Of a stretch of DNA of 64,000 bases, positions 9,541 to 18,670 are shown one piece after another. The notes below the pieces were generated by a model. It saw only the letters and a program-made list of their open reading frames with translations. It searched no databases and was not told where the DNA came from. This stretch comes from CAVWXT01 sp963759115 (GTDB taxonomy: Bacteria > Planctomycetota > Planctomycetia > Pirellulales > Thermoguttaceae): assembly GCA_963759115.1 (NCBI GenBank), contig CAVWXT010000008.1:1-64000 (forward strand). The letters are read 5' to 3'. The stretch's first letter is position 1. Each line of letters opens with the position of its first letter. The translations under genes were made by a program, and so were the position numbers.

Positions 9541-11939
9541 CTACCGGCCCGTTGAGTCGCCGCCAGGCACAAAGAAACGCTCATCCGGCCGCGCATCGAC
9601 GGGGCCGAACGGGCGCGGCGCAGTCCACGAGCTGCGGTCGGCGGGTTTTCGGGCGGCGATCCATGAGCCGAGGCGGTATCGCACCCGTTCAAGGTTTTCC
9701 GGAGAGAGGCGATCATAACTCATCGTGCCCGCATCGTCTTCGGAGGTCTTCTTGAGCAGGCCGTCGAGCCCCAGCTCCCGGCGCAGCGCCTCGGCGACCG
9801 AGCGGCGGTCGTGGCCGGCGAGTTGGGTGAAGATGCCAACGTATTCGACCAACTGCTGGCCGTGGCAGAATGCTTTGAGCCTCAGGCTGGGCAGCGGGCC
9901 TTTCTCCGTGGGATAGAACAGGCAGGTCTGGTCCGGCTCGGTCCACGAGCGGGCGGTGCCGATGGTGTTCCACGGCACGACGCCATCCGCGCCCAGGCAC
10001 CAGGCGTCCAGACACCAGGCCGAGCACTGGATATTGGGCGTGCCGATCTTGTTCGGGCTGCCGTAGAGGAGCACCGTGTTGCCCGAACCGCGCCTGACGG
10101 GCCAGGATGCGATCGCGGTACGGCCGCAGCGCTCCGCTGACGACTTCCTCGCCGCAGAGCGCCGTCGAGCAAATCGCGCTGCCACTCGGGCCGCGAGATA
10201 TCGCAGCGGAAAACGAGGTTCCGCGCGCCGCCGGTGGCGGCGAGGAACTCGCGGCCGAAGCGGCGCAGCGCCCAGAAGTCCTGGGTATTGACCGGCTCGT
10301 CGAAGATCCACGGCGCGGAGCAGCCCGACCATGATCCCCGCTCGGCCTTGAAGTAGACCTTGTTGTTGAGGTAGAACTCGAAGGTCGGTCTGCGTCCAGC
10401 CCTTTTCGGCGATGTGCCGCGCGAACCGCCCGCTGGCCGCGCGGAACTCGGCCCAGTAGCTGTCGGGGTAGGCCGTCTCGATCCAATAACCGCCGCGATA
10501 GGCCCGCTCGTGATCCATGGGCCAGTTCTCGTTCAGCGGAAGGTAGAAGTTGTCGACCGGCGTCCGGCCCCGCGGCAGATCGGCGAAGGCGGAACCGTCC
10601 AAGAGCGGCCCGAAGCGGCGGTCCCACGCCGTCCAGTCCCACGATCCGTCGGCAGCCGTCTTCGGGGCACAGCCGTCGGCAACCCGGCCCTGCCACGAGT
10701 ACCGCAGGCAGTTCAGACAGCTCCGATGTTCGTGGGCCAGGCGGTAGTAGGCGGTCTCCTGCGCATCCGGCAGGCCGTAGGCGTTCATCTGCGGGACGAA
10801 GGAGAGCCGGTCGGGCAGCGCGAAGTCCCAGACTTCCAAGCGGCACCTCGCAGCCCTCCGCAAGCCGAACCGTGTGCCGCCCCGGCCTGGCCGACTTGGG
10901 GACGAAGATTTCCGCCAACCATCGGCCTGCCTGGCGATGGCGGTCGGTTCTGTCGGGAACCAACGGCTTCCCCGACGAGTCGCACGGCACCAAAGCGTCT
11001 CCGTGGGCCTCGACGGAAAACAGCTTTCCCGACAATCCCTCGGGCAGGCGGAGGTCGAGCTTTGCGTCAGCCTCGCCGCGGAGATCCAACCACACCGTCT
11101 CGCCCCGCGCCGCACGGAGGACTGCCAACGGCCGGCCAAACAGATCGCCGACGGCCAACGACCGCTGCGGGACTTTCTCCTCCTCGGGCGGGGCGATCGT
11201 CGGCAGATCGATCCGTTTCGGCTCGGCCAGTGGTGGCGGAGCGGGCGACCGGGGAACCACGACCGGCTGGCCGTCAGCCAGCCAAATCTCGAACCGCGGG
11301 GCGACCGAAGCGTTCTGGTCTTTGGAATGAAAGAAGCGGTTGGGGAACAACCGCCAGCGGAAGGCATCGCCCTCGCGCGTCCACTCGTTGCCCACGTCGT
11401 CGATCACAGCGAATCCGTGGCTGCGGCCATCGAGCCGTGCCTGGATCACCGCCGGGTCGACGGGGATCGACTGCCATCCGTTCCGATCCGGGGCCGAGGC
11501 ATCGGCGAATCTCCAGATCGATCCGCCGTTGCCGAGAATGACCGCCGTGATGTCCGGGCGAAACGCCCGGCAAGCGGAAACACGCCGCTCCGGGCACCTT
11601 GGCGTAATTCGTCCCCGTGCCTTCCTCCCAAGGGGCAGAAATCGTCGAGACCGTCACCCTCCACAGCCGTTCCTCGGATGCCTGGTGCAAGCGAAGCACG
11701 GCCCGCTCAATCCGCCGGCCCTTGAGCGCGGAGAAGTCCCCGTCGACCAGGCTGAACTCTTGGATGCCTTTGAGCTTGAGCTGCGGGGAAGCACCATTGT
11801 TTCCCTCCCGCTCCGTGCCCACTGCCGAAACCCACGTGTCCCGCGTCACGGGCACAATCACTGGTCCGTTTTCCGTCCCCAACGCGACCAGGGGAACCAG
11901 CAGGAAGGCGACCGTACTCCGACGGCTGAGGCTGTGCAA
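9541..11939 (-). CDS. Secreted DUF4091-like protein with several frameshifts
   Basis: Pieces in all three frames join into one protein of about 800 residues. It begins at TTG 11939 after AGGAGGTG, with a signal peptide (STVAFLLVPLVALG). It continues through a beta-rich region (VTRDTWVSAVGTERE) and then a DUF4091-like glycoside-hydrolase part: WDFALPDRLSFVPQMNAYGLP, GRTPVDNFYLPLNENWP, APWIFDEPVNTQDFWALRRFG. Shifts lie near 11556, 10870, 10385, 10150 and 10090. The family is common in planctomycetes and is thought to act on carbohydrates outside the cytoplasm, but the substrate is unknown. It starts 1 bp after the stop of the Gfo/Idh/MocA gene, so the two are probably cotranscribed. The number of shifts suggests poor sequence quality, though real decay cannot be excluded. 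Confidence 0.7.
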
Positions 11940-11940
11940 T

Positions 11941-13313
11941 CTACACCTCCTCCGGCACCACCCAAGGCTTCCGGTAAGTCCGCTTGAGGAGCTCGCAGGC
12001 TTGCGGATTGTCGATGACCTGCTCGGCTTGAGGATCGATACGGAGCTTCTGGCCGCCCAGGCGGTAGCTGATGTTTGCGTAATGGGCCAGGAGCGTGCTG
12101 CGATGTCCCTTCTCCACGTCGGCATTGGGCAACTCGCGGCTACGGAGGCAATGGATGAAGTTCTCCTTGTGTTCCGGATCGGGGAAACGGCCGTTGTCCT
12201 GATCCTTCAGCACGGGCTGCTCCCGTTTGGGACGGCCGAACACCTGCCAGCCACCGCCCATGCGACCGACGTACATCACGCCCTCCGTGCCGTAGATCTC
12301 GATCCGCGTAGCGCACTGCGGCCAGTAGGGATACTCAGTGAGCGACTCGCGGATGTACGGCGAAATCTTCAGCATGTACGGCGTGTACAGGGTCAAATCG
12401 AGAGTCATCAGGAGATTGGCATACTCGAAGGTGGCCACTTGGGTCTGCGCCGTTTCGGCTATGCCTTCGTCGTCGTAGGGCAAGCCGGGGCAGCAGACCG
12501 TCTTCGGATACTCCACGCCCATCAACCAACGGGCCAGATCGAGTTGGTGGACGGCGTCGTTGCAGATGTCGCCGCCTGAGTAACGCCACAGACTGTGCCA
12601 GTGGTCGATGCAGTTCGGGTTGTAGCGGCCTTCAGGGGCCGGCCCATTCCACATCTCCCAGTCAAAACCCGCCGGCGGCTCGCGATCCGGTACCGCAGCG
12701 AAGTTGCTCTGTGATTCCTGGCTGCCCTTCTGGTTAAACACCCGGCAGAGGTGGATCTTGCCGAGCCGGCCCTCGTCGAGATACTTCTTGGCCGACATGT
12801 TGTAGGCCGCGCTACGGTTCTGCGTGCCCACCTGGACGATCCGCTGATACTTCCGCGCAGCTTCGACGGTCTTGCGGCCTTCCCACGGGCTATGGCTTAG
12901 TGGCTTTTCCACGTACACGTCTTTTCCCGCCTGGCATCCCCAGATCGTCGCCAAGCAGTGCCAGTGGTCGGGCGTAGCCACCACGATCGCGTCTACCGCC
13001 TTGTTGTCCAGGGCCTTGCGGAAGTCCTGCACGCACACCGGCGCCTGCCCACCCTGGAGGGGAGCAACACGCTTCACGGTTCGCGCGAACAGATTGCTGT
13101 CGACTTCGCAGAGGTAGCCGACGCGACAATCGGGCCGTTCGGCAAAATCCGCCGCCAGGTTCGCGCCGCGGCGCGGATGCCAATAACGGCCAGCACCACG
13201 CGGTCGTTGGCCGGCGCCGCCCGAACCGATCCGGCATCGCGCAGGATGGTCCAGCCGGCAGCCATTTTCAGGGAAGTCTTCGCGGAACGCTCCAAGAAAT
13301 CACGACGGTTCAT
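11941..13313 (-). CDS. Exported Gfo/Idh/MocA-family oxidoreductase, one frameshift
   Basis: The start MNRRDFLERSAK at 13313 is a Tat-type signal (RRDFL) typical of planctomycete members. After it comes the Rossmann fold (VVLAVIGI), where a missing G in CGCG(G)CCGC near 13170 shifts the frame. The protein continues LAADFAERPDC ... VKRVAPLQGG, then VATPDHWH and the conserved EKPLSHS, where Lys is the usual catalytic-site residue, and a C-terminal substrate domain with DAVHQLDLARWLMG. The family oxidises or reduces sugars and inositols with NAD(P). The downstream DUF4091-like gene suggests a shared carbohydrate pathway. The specific substrate cannot be told. Confidence 0.85.
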
Positions 13314-13736
13314 GTCGGTCTCCGATGATGTGGCCGTTCGACACGTTGGCCTGCGGCCATCAATATACACCCCCAGATGACTGCCGCACACCGGCGGTTT
13401 TGCGCACTCCGACAACGGGTCTGTTTCTCTTGAGGTCATAACCCTATGGCGCCAGTTTCTATAGCCTCGCCCGAACACGCGCGAAAGCCTAGCATGCCAC
13501 GGCGCAACACTGCCGAATCGGGTCTATCCAGTTGCGCGTACGGGCGCGGAGGTGTGTACCTGTGCGAGACAACGATCCACGGCTCGGCATGTCCAAGAGC
13601 GCGGTGCCCGCTAGACAGCTTCGATCGGCGAATTGTGCCTTCAGGCTCACGCCAGGGGACCAACACAAGCTCCACAACCTCGTCCTGGCCACCAGCCCTC
13701 AGTCTACCCCACTTCTCTCATCCCCTCGGGATCCGT
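13314..13736. other. Intergenic region without a recognisable gene
   Basis: Overlapping frames on both strands here have no motif or plausible start. It separates the divergent end of the Gfo/Idh/MocA gene from the zinc-ribbon gene. I see no repeat or RNA gene, and no obvious copy of the tRNA 3' end that would mark the far att site of the integrative element. Confidence 0.4.
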
Positions 13737-14282
13737 TCACGATTCGGCTGCCCCGTCATCTGGCGACTCCCTCACAAACCTCCTCACCGCCTCACTAAGC
13801 TCATCCCAAGTCAACAGGGACACGTCGATCGGCCGTCGGCTGGCCTCATCAACGAATTTGGCCAGACTGGCAAAGCCTCGCAAGGTCCTGGTGCCCCGAG
13901 CGGCTCTCAGGTAGTAGCCCCAGACGCAGGCGAGGCTGTTGATACCGCCAGAACGGGCCGCCATCGCGGCAATCAGCGCCGCGACTCGGTCAAGACTCCT
14001 TGCCCGGCCCATCTCTGCTGTAAACTGCTGCAATCTCCGCGCCCGGCGGCCCTGCCTGAGCCTTCTCATGTCGTCGGCGTGACATGCGTTACACCGCGAT
14101 TCCCGCGCCTCACTTCCCTTCCGGCGACGTCTGAACTCGGTCACGGGCAGCCACTGGTGGCAGCCGGAGCAGACCTTCCAGCCGAGCGGATCGTCAGCGG
14201 GGCGCTCTTCACTCGATGTAGGTAATACCCCGCCGGGCTGGGGCTGTGGTTCCGAGACGAACGATCGTTGATCGGGTGGCAT
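13737..14282 (-). CDS. Zinc-ribbon hypothetical protein
   Basis: The 181-aa protein has four cysteines in a ribbon pattern: CSGCHQWLPVTEFRRR followed about 20 residues later by CNACHADDMRRLR. This pattern is found in small phage-like and HNH-related proteins and binds zinc. The remainder is helical, with no catalytic motif I can name. It lies just left of the integrative element, on the opposite strand to the element genes, and may be either element cargo or chromosomal. The start ATG at 14282 is the first in frame. Function unknown. Confidence 0.55.
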   Translation of the reverse strand: MPPDQRSFVSEPQPQPGGVLPTSSEERPADDPLGWKVCSGCHQWLPVTEFRRRRKGSEARESRCNACHADDMRRLRQGRRARRLQQFTAEMGRARSLDRVAALIAAMAARSGGINSLACVWGYYLRAARGTRTLRGFASLAKFVDEASRRPIDVSLLTWDELSEAVRRFVRESPDDGAAES

Positions 14283-14549
14283 AAGTTATTATCACAAGAG
14301 AGCTTACGGCGTTTCTGGGAGCCGCGTACGCCACGGGCACGCGCCACAGTGGCCAACGGCCTCCCGACCGCCCTATTATACCGCCATCGACGTCCCGTCC
14401 ACCTCTGCAATGTCCGGACACCGCTGTAAAATGGGGGTACCGGGAAGGCCGGCTGATCCCCGGCCGAGGACCCCGGCGGCGGCGCGCTTCACCGACCTTT
14501 CGCGCGACGCTGTCGGTGGTCCGGCCTGACTAACGAAAGGCACGATTCT

Positions 14550-15443
14550 GTGAGCGATCTTCCCATCTCACCCGAGATAGTACGGCGGATTCGCGGGCCG
14601 TTCCCGACGGAGATTGAAGGGGCTGAGATGCGAGCCCAGGCGATCAATGAGGTGGCTAACGAACTTGTGGAGGAGTGGCAGCAGAAGGCGGAAGCTCTTG
14701 TCAATGAGATTATGGGTTGGATGCGTGACCACCTGGACGAACGCAACGCAATTACGGCAGCCAAGATAGGCCTCCCGCAACAGACCGTGGCGATGGTTGA
14801 CTGGCTGGCCCGATGGAAGGACCAGAAGCGCCGGGCGCTAGACGTGATCCGATCCAGCAAGGCAGTCGATGAAGCCCGGTGCTGGGTACGGTTCACGTGT
14901 GAGCACGGCCCAGACAAGGTAGACCGAGCCCGGAAACCGGAACTGCTGGTTCTTTTGGCAGGGCTGGAAGACACGAGACGCAAATTCATGCGTGATGATC
15001 CGCTCACCCACTCCATTTGGGAGGAGGTCTTGCGCGAGGGGATCGTTGAGGATGCGGCGAAGTTGCCCCCGCCCCCGACACCCGAGAAGTCGCCACTGGA
15101 CGAGCTGCGGTCGGAAGCGGATACGCCAAGCCGGTTGGCAAACGAAGCCCGGCACAGTACCGATTTTCGGTCTGTTTATTGGTTCGGCAAGCCATATTCG
15201 TTTACACCCAAGCAGGCGGCTTGCGTCAAAGTGCTCTGGAAGACATGGGAAAATAGGACGCCAGAAATGGGCCAGGCCACAGTTCTTGCACAAGCAGAAG
15301 ACGAGTTGAGTCAAGCCAATCTTGGGGAGCGGCTGACCGATGGAGCCCGGCTAGTGGACGTGTTCAAAACTTCGGAAGCATGGCAGACGATGATTGTGTC
15401 TGGCGCAACGAAAGGGACCGTCCGCCTTCAAGAACCGGGCTAG
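14550..15443 (+). CDS. Hypothetical 297-aa protein of the integrative element
   Basis: The protein starts with GTG at 14550 (VSDLPISPEIV). It is mostly charged and helical, with no signal peptide, membrane segment or known catalytic motif. A middle region reads WEEVLREGIVEDAAKLPPPP, and the C-terminal part FTPKQAACVKVLWKTWENRTPEMGQATVL looks like a small helical DNA-binding or partner-binding domain. It is the first gene of the plus-strand element cluster, about 100 bp before the HTH gene. Function unknown. Confidence 0.55.
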   Translation: MSDLPISPEIVRRIRGPFPTEIEGAEMRAQAINEVANELVEEWQQKAEALVNEIMGWMRDHLDERNAITAAKIGLPQQTVAMVDWLARWKDQKRRALDVIRSSKAVDEARCWVRFTCEHGPDKVDRARKPELLVLLAGLEDTRRKFMRDDPLTHSIWEEVLREGIVEDAAKLPPPPTPEKSPLDELRSEADTPSRLANEARHSTDFRSVYWFGKPYSFTPKQAACVKVLWKTWENRTPEMGQATVLAQAEDELSQANLGERLTDGARLVDVFKTSEAWQTMIVSGATKGTVRLQEPG

Positions 15444-15541
15444 TTCGACGCTACGCCCACGCAAAACACCACGGTACGGCAACCGTGGTTTCATCGGGTC
15501 GCGGTAGGCTACGTTCGTCCTAAGTGACGGAGGTAGCCACA

Positions 15542-15736
15542 ATGAGCGAATTACTCCCCCTGCCAATCTTGGCCCGTTATCTGCGGGTGTCACAATCTTG
15601 GCTACGCGAAGAGGCGGAGGCTGGCCGACTACCGGCGGTTGCTGCGGGCCGCGGGCGGTATCTTTTCTCTAGGGTTGCCGTAGAACGCGTTCTCTTGAAG
15701 CGCGCCCAGAGCGTTCAACGGGAGGTCGCCCGATGA
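15542..15736 (+). CDS. Excisionase-like HTH protein
   Basis: This 64-aa protein is one HTH_17-type domain: LPILARYLRVSQSWLREEAEAGRLPAVAAGRGRYL. A good Shine-Dalgarno GGAGGTAG sits about 7 bases before the ATG at 15542. It overlaps the next gene by ATGA (15733-15736), so the two are translated together. In integrative elements such proteins usually direct excision with the integrase, or repress early genes. The integrase lies 3 kb downstream on the same strand, which supports a recombination directionality role. Confidence 0.75.
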   Translation: MSELLPLPILARYLRVSQSWLREEAEAGRLPAVAAGRGRYLFSRVAVERVLLKRAQSVQREVAR

Positions 15737-15996
15737 AACGCCCCCTCGACCCCACACCGGCCATCGGCCGCGGTTCTGTACGTGCCGATGAGGTGATGAG
15801 CCTTAGGGAGTTCGGCCGGCGACTCGGTTTGGCTGCCCGTGCCTTGTGCGATTGCCAGCGGGCCGGACTTCGCACCGTACTTGTCGGTAGGTGCAAATTC
15901 GTAATCGGCGCCGACGCCCTCCGCTGGTTCGCCGCGATGGCCCAGCAGCAAGCTGAGCAACAGGCCGGGCAGGGAGGCAACGGCAATGCTGACTGA
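15733..15996 (+). CDS. Small DNA-binding-like protein of the element
   Basis: This 87-aa product overlaps the previous gene by four bases (ATGA) and the following one by eleven. It contains MSLREFGRRLGLAARALCDCQRAGLRTVLVGRCKFVIGADALRWF, the pattern of a degenerate MerR/excisionase HTH with its wing, followed by a glutamine-rich tail (AQQQAEQQAGQGG). Two adjacent HTH genes of this type suggest one regulator and one excision factor. Which does which cannot be told. Confidence 0.6.
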   Translation: MKRPLDPTPAIGRGSVRADEVMSLREFGRRLGLAARALCDCQRAGLRTVLVGRCKFVIGADALRWFAAMAQQQAEQQAGQGGNGNAD

Positions 15997-16372
15997 CACC
16001 GAACTGCGGCAAGCCATCTTCGCTCTTACGATCATAGAGGAGCGTGGCGACCCCGACGTCTTCGCCCTCGTCCTACGCGAGGCCAGCGACAAGGCACCCG
16101 CGGCGAACGACTACGACAACATGACGCTGGGGGGCCGCCTTCACGCCCAAAGACTCGCAAGCCAATTGGCTTCCCTTGTGGGTGAACCTTACGACCGCTG
16201 CCATCAGGCGGCAACCGACCTGCTTGGAACGGGCCGGCAGCAAGTGACGTTCAAGGCGATCATCGACTACGCAAGCGAGTTGATCGGGACGTGCGCCGAG
16301 TTAAAAGACACACCCAAGCCGAGACGACGGCCGACTGTGCGGCTGGTTGCCTACAAGGAGGGCGTGGCGTGA
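15986..16372 (+). CDS. Hypothetical 128-aa protein of the element
   Basis: The start ATG at 15986 overlaps the preceding gene, and the end overlaps the next start by GTGA. The protein is helical, with no recognised motif: MLTDTELRQAIFALTIIEERG at the N-terminus and a basic C-terminal tail (KPRRRPTVRLVAYKEG). Its position directly before the RepA-like ATPase in a translationally coupled chain suggests a role in replication or maintenance of the element. Confidence 0.55.
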   Translation: MLTDTELRQAIFALTIIEERGDPDVFALVLREASDKAPAANDYDNMTLGGRLHAQRLASQLASLVGEPYDRCHQAATDLLGTGRQQVTFKAIIDYASELIGTCAELKDTPKPRRRPTVRLVAYKEGVA

Positions 16373-17723
16373 CAGATATTCAGGTTTCAGTAGGCGAGAG
16401 AAACGGAGACGGAAAGCGGCCTGTGGTCTATCGGTTGGGCGATCAAAAGTATCCCGACGTGGTTGACGTGGCTTCCGGTTTCCAGCGGCAGAAGTCTATC
16501 GAACGCGCTTTGTCGGCACTTGGCCAAGAAGATAGTCTACGCCGGCATGACGGCACCGCCACGTTGAACCTTTCATACTTGGATGCGCAGATTGCCCGGC
16601 TGGCCGAAGAGAAGGACCGGGAGGGCAAGGGCGATGCGTGGGAAGGACCGGAGACCGAGGGAACCACCGACACCACGTCAGCAGTTCTACCGGAGATCCA
16701 AGACGCTTACGACTTCTGCGCCACGGAACTGGCGATGCCGCAAGAGTTGATTCAAGGGGTGTTGCATTGTGGTTCCAAGCTCTCGGTCGGCGGCAGCAGC
16801 AAGTCATTCAAGACGTGGGGCTTGATGAATATGGGGCTGTCAGTGGGCTATGGGTTGCCGTGGCTGGGGTGCGAGACCGTTTCGGCCCGCGTTCTGATCG
16901 TGAATCTGGAAATCCAAGCGGCTTTTGCACGACGCCGTTTGCAGGCGCTTGCGGATGCAATGGCAATCCAACAAGAGCCGAGCCGGGTGGACGTTTGGAA
17001 CCTACGCGGATTCGCCGCCTGTCACGCCGAGATATTTCCCAAGATTATCGCGCGAATTGAGAACGGCGGCTACGGACTCATCATCTTGGACCCCATTTAC
17101 AAGCTGTACGGGGCTGGCGACAACGAGAACGGGGCGCAGAGGTTGCCGCGTTGATGAACGACATCGAACGACTGGCCGTCAAGACCGGCGCCGCTGTGGC
17201 GTTCGCTGCCCACTACTCCAAGGGCAATCAAGCCGCCAAGGAAGCCATCGACCGGGTAAGTGGTAGCGGAGTCTTTGCCCGCGACCCGGATAGCCTCTTG
17301 ATGTTCACCAAGCACCAAGAGGCCGACTGCTTCACCGTCGAGGCGACTTTACGGAACTTCCCCCCGCTCGATCCGTTTGTAGTGCGGTGGGAGTATCCGC
17401 TCTTTCACCGTGACAGTGAACTCGACCCCACAAATCTGAAGACAGTCCGTGGCAAAAACGAGACAACGCCCGAAGAGCGCGAGGCCCGCGCCCAGGCGAA
17501 GAAGCAACAGACTATCGAAGGTAACGCGAAGAGGATATGCGAGTTTCTGGCAAAGTATCCGAAAGGCGAGACCAAGCAAGCTATCTCGCACAGCACGGGC
17601 ATGAACAGTGCCACCGTTACGAAAGCAATCGAGTGGCTGTTGGGGCAGCAGTCAATCGTCCCATGTGTGGTCAGGAAGGGCCGGAAGAAGAAGCCGGAAA
17701 AAGCCTACAAGCTGGCGGAGTGA
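16369..17723 (+). CDS. RepA-like AAA_25 ATPase with one frameshift
   Basis: The GTG start at 16369 follows AAGGAGG at a good distance. About 120 residues in comes the AAA_25/RepA-type core: SVGGSSKSFKTWGLM as Walker A, VLIVNLEI, and GLIILDPIYKLYG as Walker B. The frame shifts near 17145 (NENGA to EVAALMNDIE), consistent with one missing base. It then continues AAVAFAAHYSKGNQAAKEAID ... GSGVFARDPDSLLMF, typical of this family. The C-terminus (GETKQAISHSTGMNSATVTKAIEWLL) is a winged helix. Relatives are hexameric replicative helicases or initiators of plasmids and integrative elements. Coupled to the upstream small genes. Confidence 0.75.
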
Positions 17724-17743
17724 TAACCACCTATGAGTATTTC

Positions 17744-17871
17744 CCCGACACCCCGACAAAACACACCCCGACAACATTGTTTGTCTGCCCATCGAACCCA
17801 GACAGACAACTTCCCTGTAAGGGAGTTGTTTGTCTGTCTGGGTTCGTTCCGGGAAAGCAATACCCCGACAA
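17744..17871 (+). repeat. CCCCGACA direct repeats around a large palindrome; possible origin or regulatory site
   Basis: CCCCGACA occurs at 17744-17751, 17752-17759, 17767-17774 and 17864-17871. Between the last two lies a long stem-loop: a left arm starting CGAACCCAGACAGACAACTT at 17794 and a right arm ending TTGTCTGTCTGGGTTCG at 17847, around a 3-base loop, with a few mismatches. It follows the RepA-like gene by about 20 bases. Short direct repeats beside a replication ATPase resemble iterons, and the palindrome could also be a terminator. No T-run follows it. Confidence 0.55.
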
Positions 17872-17912
17872 CTTTTGTGTCAAAGCACCATGACCACCAT
17901 CGGACGCCGGCC

Positions 17913-18101
17913 ATGAGAAGAACCAAGCAACAGCGAACCGCCGAGCCGTGGCCACCTGTTGCGTTGATGTTGCCGGCGACGGTCGAGGGTATCGAGGCCG
18001 GGCGACCCGAGCCGCGCGAGTTGTTTCCCGCGGTCCCCGACGATTTACGGGAGGCCCGGCTTGCCCGGCTGTGTGGCAGGGCAGCAACAGGGGGTGGATG
18101 A
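17913..18101 (+). CDS. Small hypothetical protein of the element
   Basis: The 62-aa ORF (MRRTKQQRTAEPWPP ... EPRELFPAVPDDLREARLARLCG) starts at an ATG that overlaps an even smaller upstream ORF (17890-17916) by ATGA. Its stop overlaps the next small ORF start. Such chained overlaps are rarely accidental and support translation. No motif is recognised. Confidence 0.4.
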   Translation: MRRTKQQRTAEPWPPVALMLPATVEGIEAGRPEPRELFPAVPDDLREARLARLCGRAATGGG

Positions 18102-18216
18102 TTGCGTAGCAGCGATTCTGGCGGCATTTGTGCCGGAGGTATCAGAACACCAAGAGGCCCGCGGGAACGCAACAGCGGGGCAAGGGCGAATCCGAGTTGA
18201 CGTGAGGCAAGCATGA
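18094..18216 (+). CDS. 40-aa hypothetical protein of the element
   Basis: It starts with GTG overlapping the end of the previous ORF (GTGGATGA) and ends with TGA overlapping the next ATG (ATGA at 18213-18216). The sequence DDCVAAILAAFVPEVSEHQEARGN has no recognisable domain. Support comes only from the coupled arrangement. Confidence 0.35.
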   Translation: MDDCVAAILAAFVPEVSEHQEARGNATAGQGRIRVDVRQA

Positions 18217-18450
18217 TAGACGCGACAATCCACAATCGAGGGTCGGGCAACCAGCGGCGGCGACTTCCGGCGGTGCCCATGCCGGGCAGCTACCTTTTCA
18301 GCGAAGCCCCGGCGGGTCGAGGCCGTGGTGTTCGACGGCAGCGGTGTTGCGGTCTATTGTGTCGAGGTGTCGGCCATGCTGGCAGCGGAGTTGACGGCCG
18401 CACGGGCAACGTGGGGCGAAGCCGAGCAAACAAACCAGTTGACAAACTGA
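18213..18450 (+). CDS. Small hypothetical protein, probably frameshifted
   Basis: The ORF starts MIDATIHNRGSGNQ and after about 35 codons the coding-like text moves to another frame: VEAVVFDGSGVAVYCVEVSA ... GEAEQTNQLTN, stop at 18448. One inserted or missing base near 18320 would join them into a protein of about 79 residues. Overlap with the preceding ORF supports the start. Function unknown. Confidence 0.35.
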
Positions 18451-18541
18451 CGCAAGAGCCGATAATAGCCCGTGGTGGTCGAATCCGACTGACCGCCAGG
18501 GCTTAAGAACCCTACTTTGGATTCTACGATGTTCCATCAGG

Positions 18542-18650
18542 CCACAAGCCCGGTTATCCGTGCGCGTAACCAAGCAACGATCCGCGTAGGCGGGGAGCAA
18601 GGCCGCGCGGCAGTCCAAAGCTGCTTCTTAGCGGGTAGCCGGGCTTGTGG
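18542..18650 (+). other. Long-range inverted repeat upstream of the integrase
   Basis: The 19-base segment CCACAAGCCCGGTTATCCG (18542-18560) is matched by the reverse complement of 18632-18650 at 17 of 19 positions. The 70 bases between are GC-rich and hold no ORF. The right arm ends 21 bases before the integrase ATG, so the structure could shape the integrase leader RNA or be a binding site for the excision or integration complex. Confidence 0.45.
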
Positions 18651-18670
18651 TCTTTCCTGGAGTGTTCCCC

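Noticed and set aside
9000..14600. Second att site for the integrative element
   Set aside because: I searched by eye for the tRNA 3' half (such as CGAACCTACGACC) and found no copy, so no left border is claimed.
17744..17871. CRISPR array
   Set aside because: The CCCCGACA units are only 8 bp, unevenly spaced, with no spacers and no cas genes. No other regular repeat-spacer pattern is present in the window.
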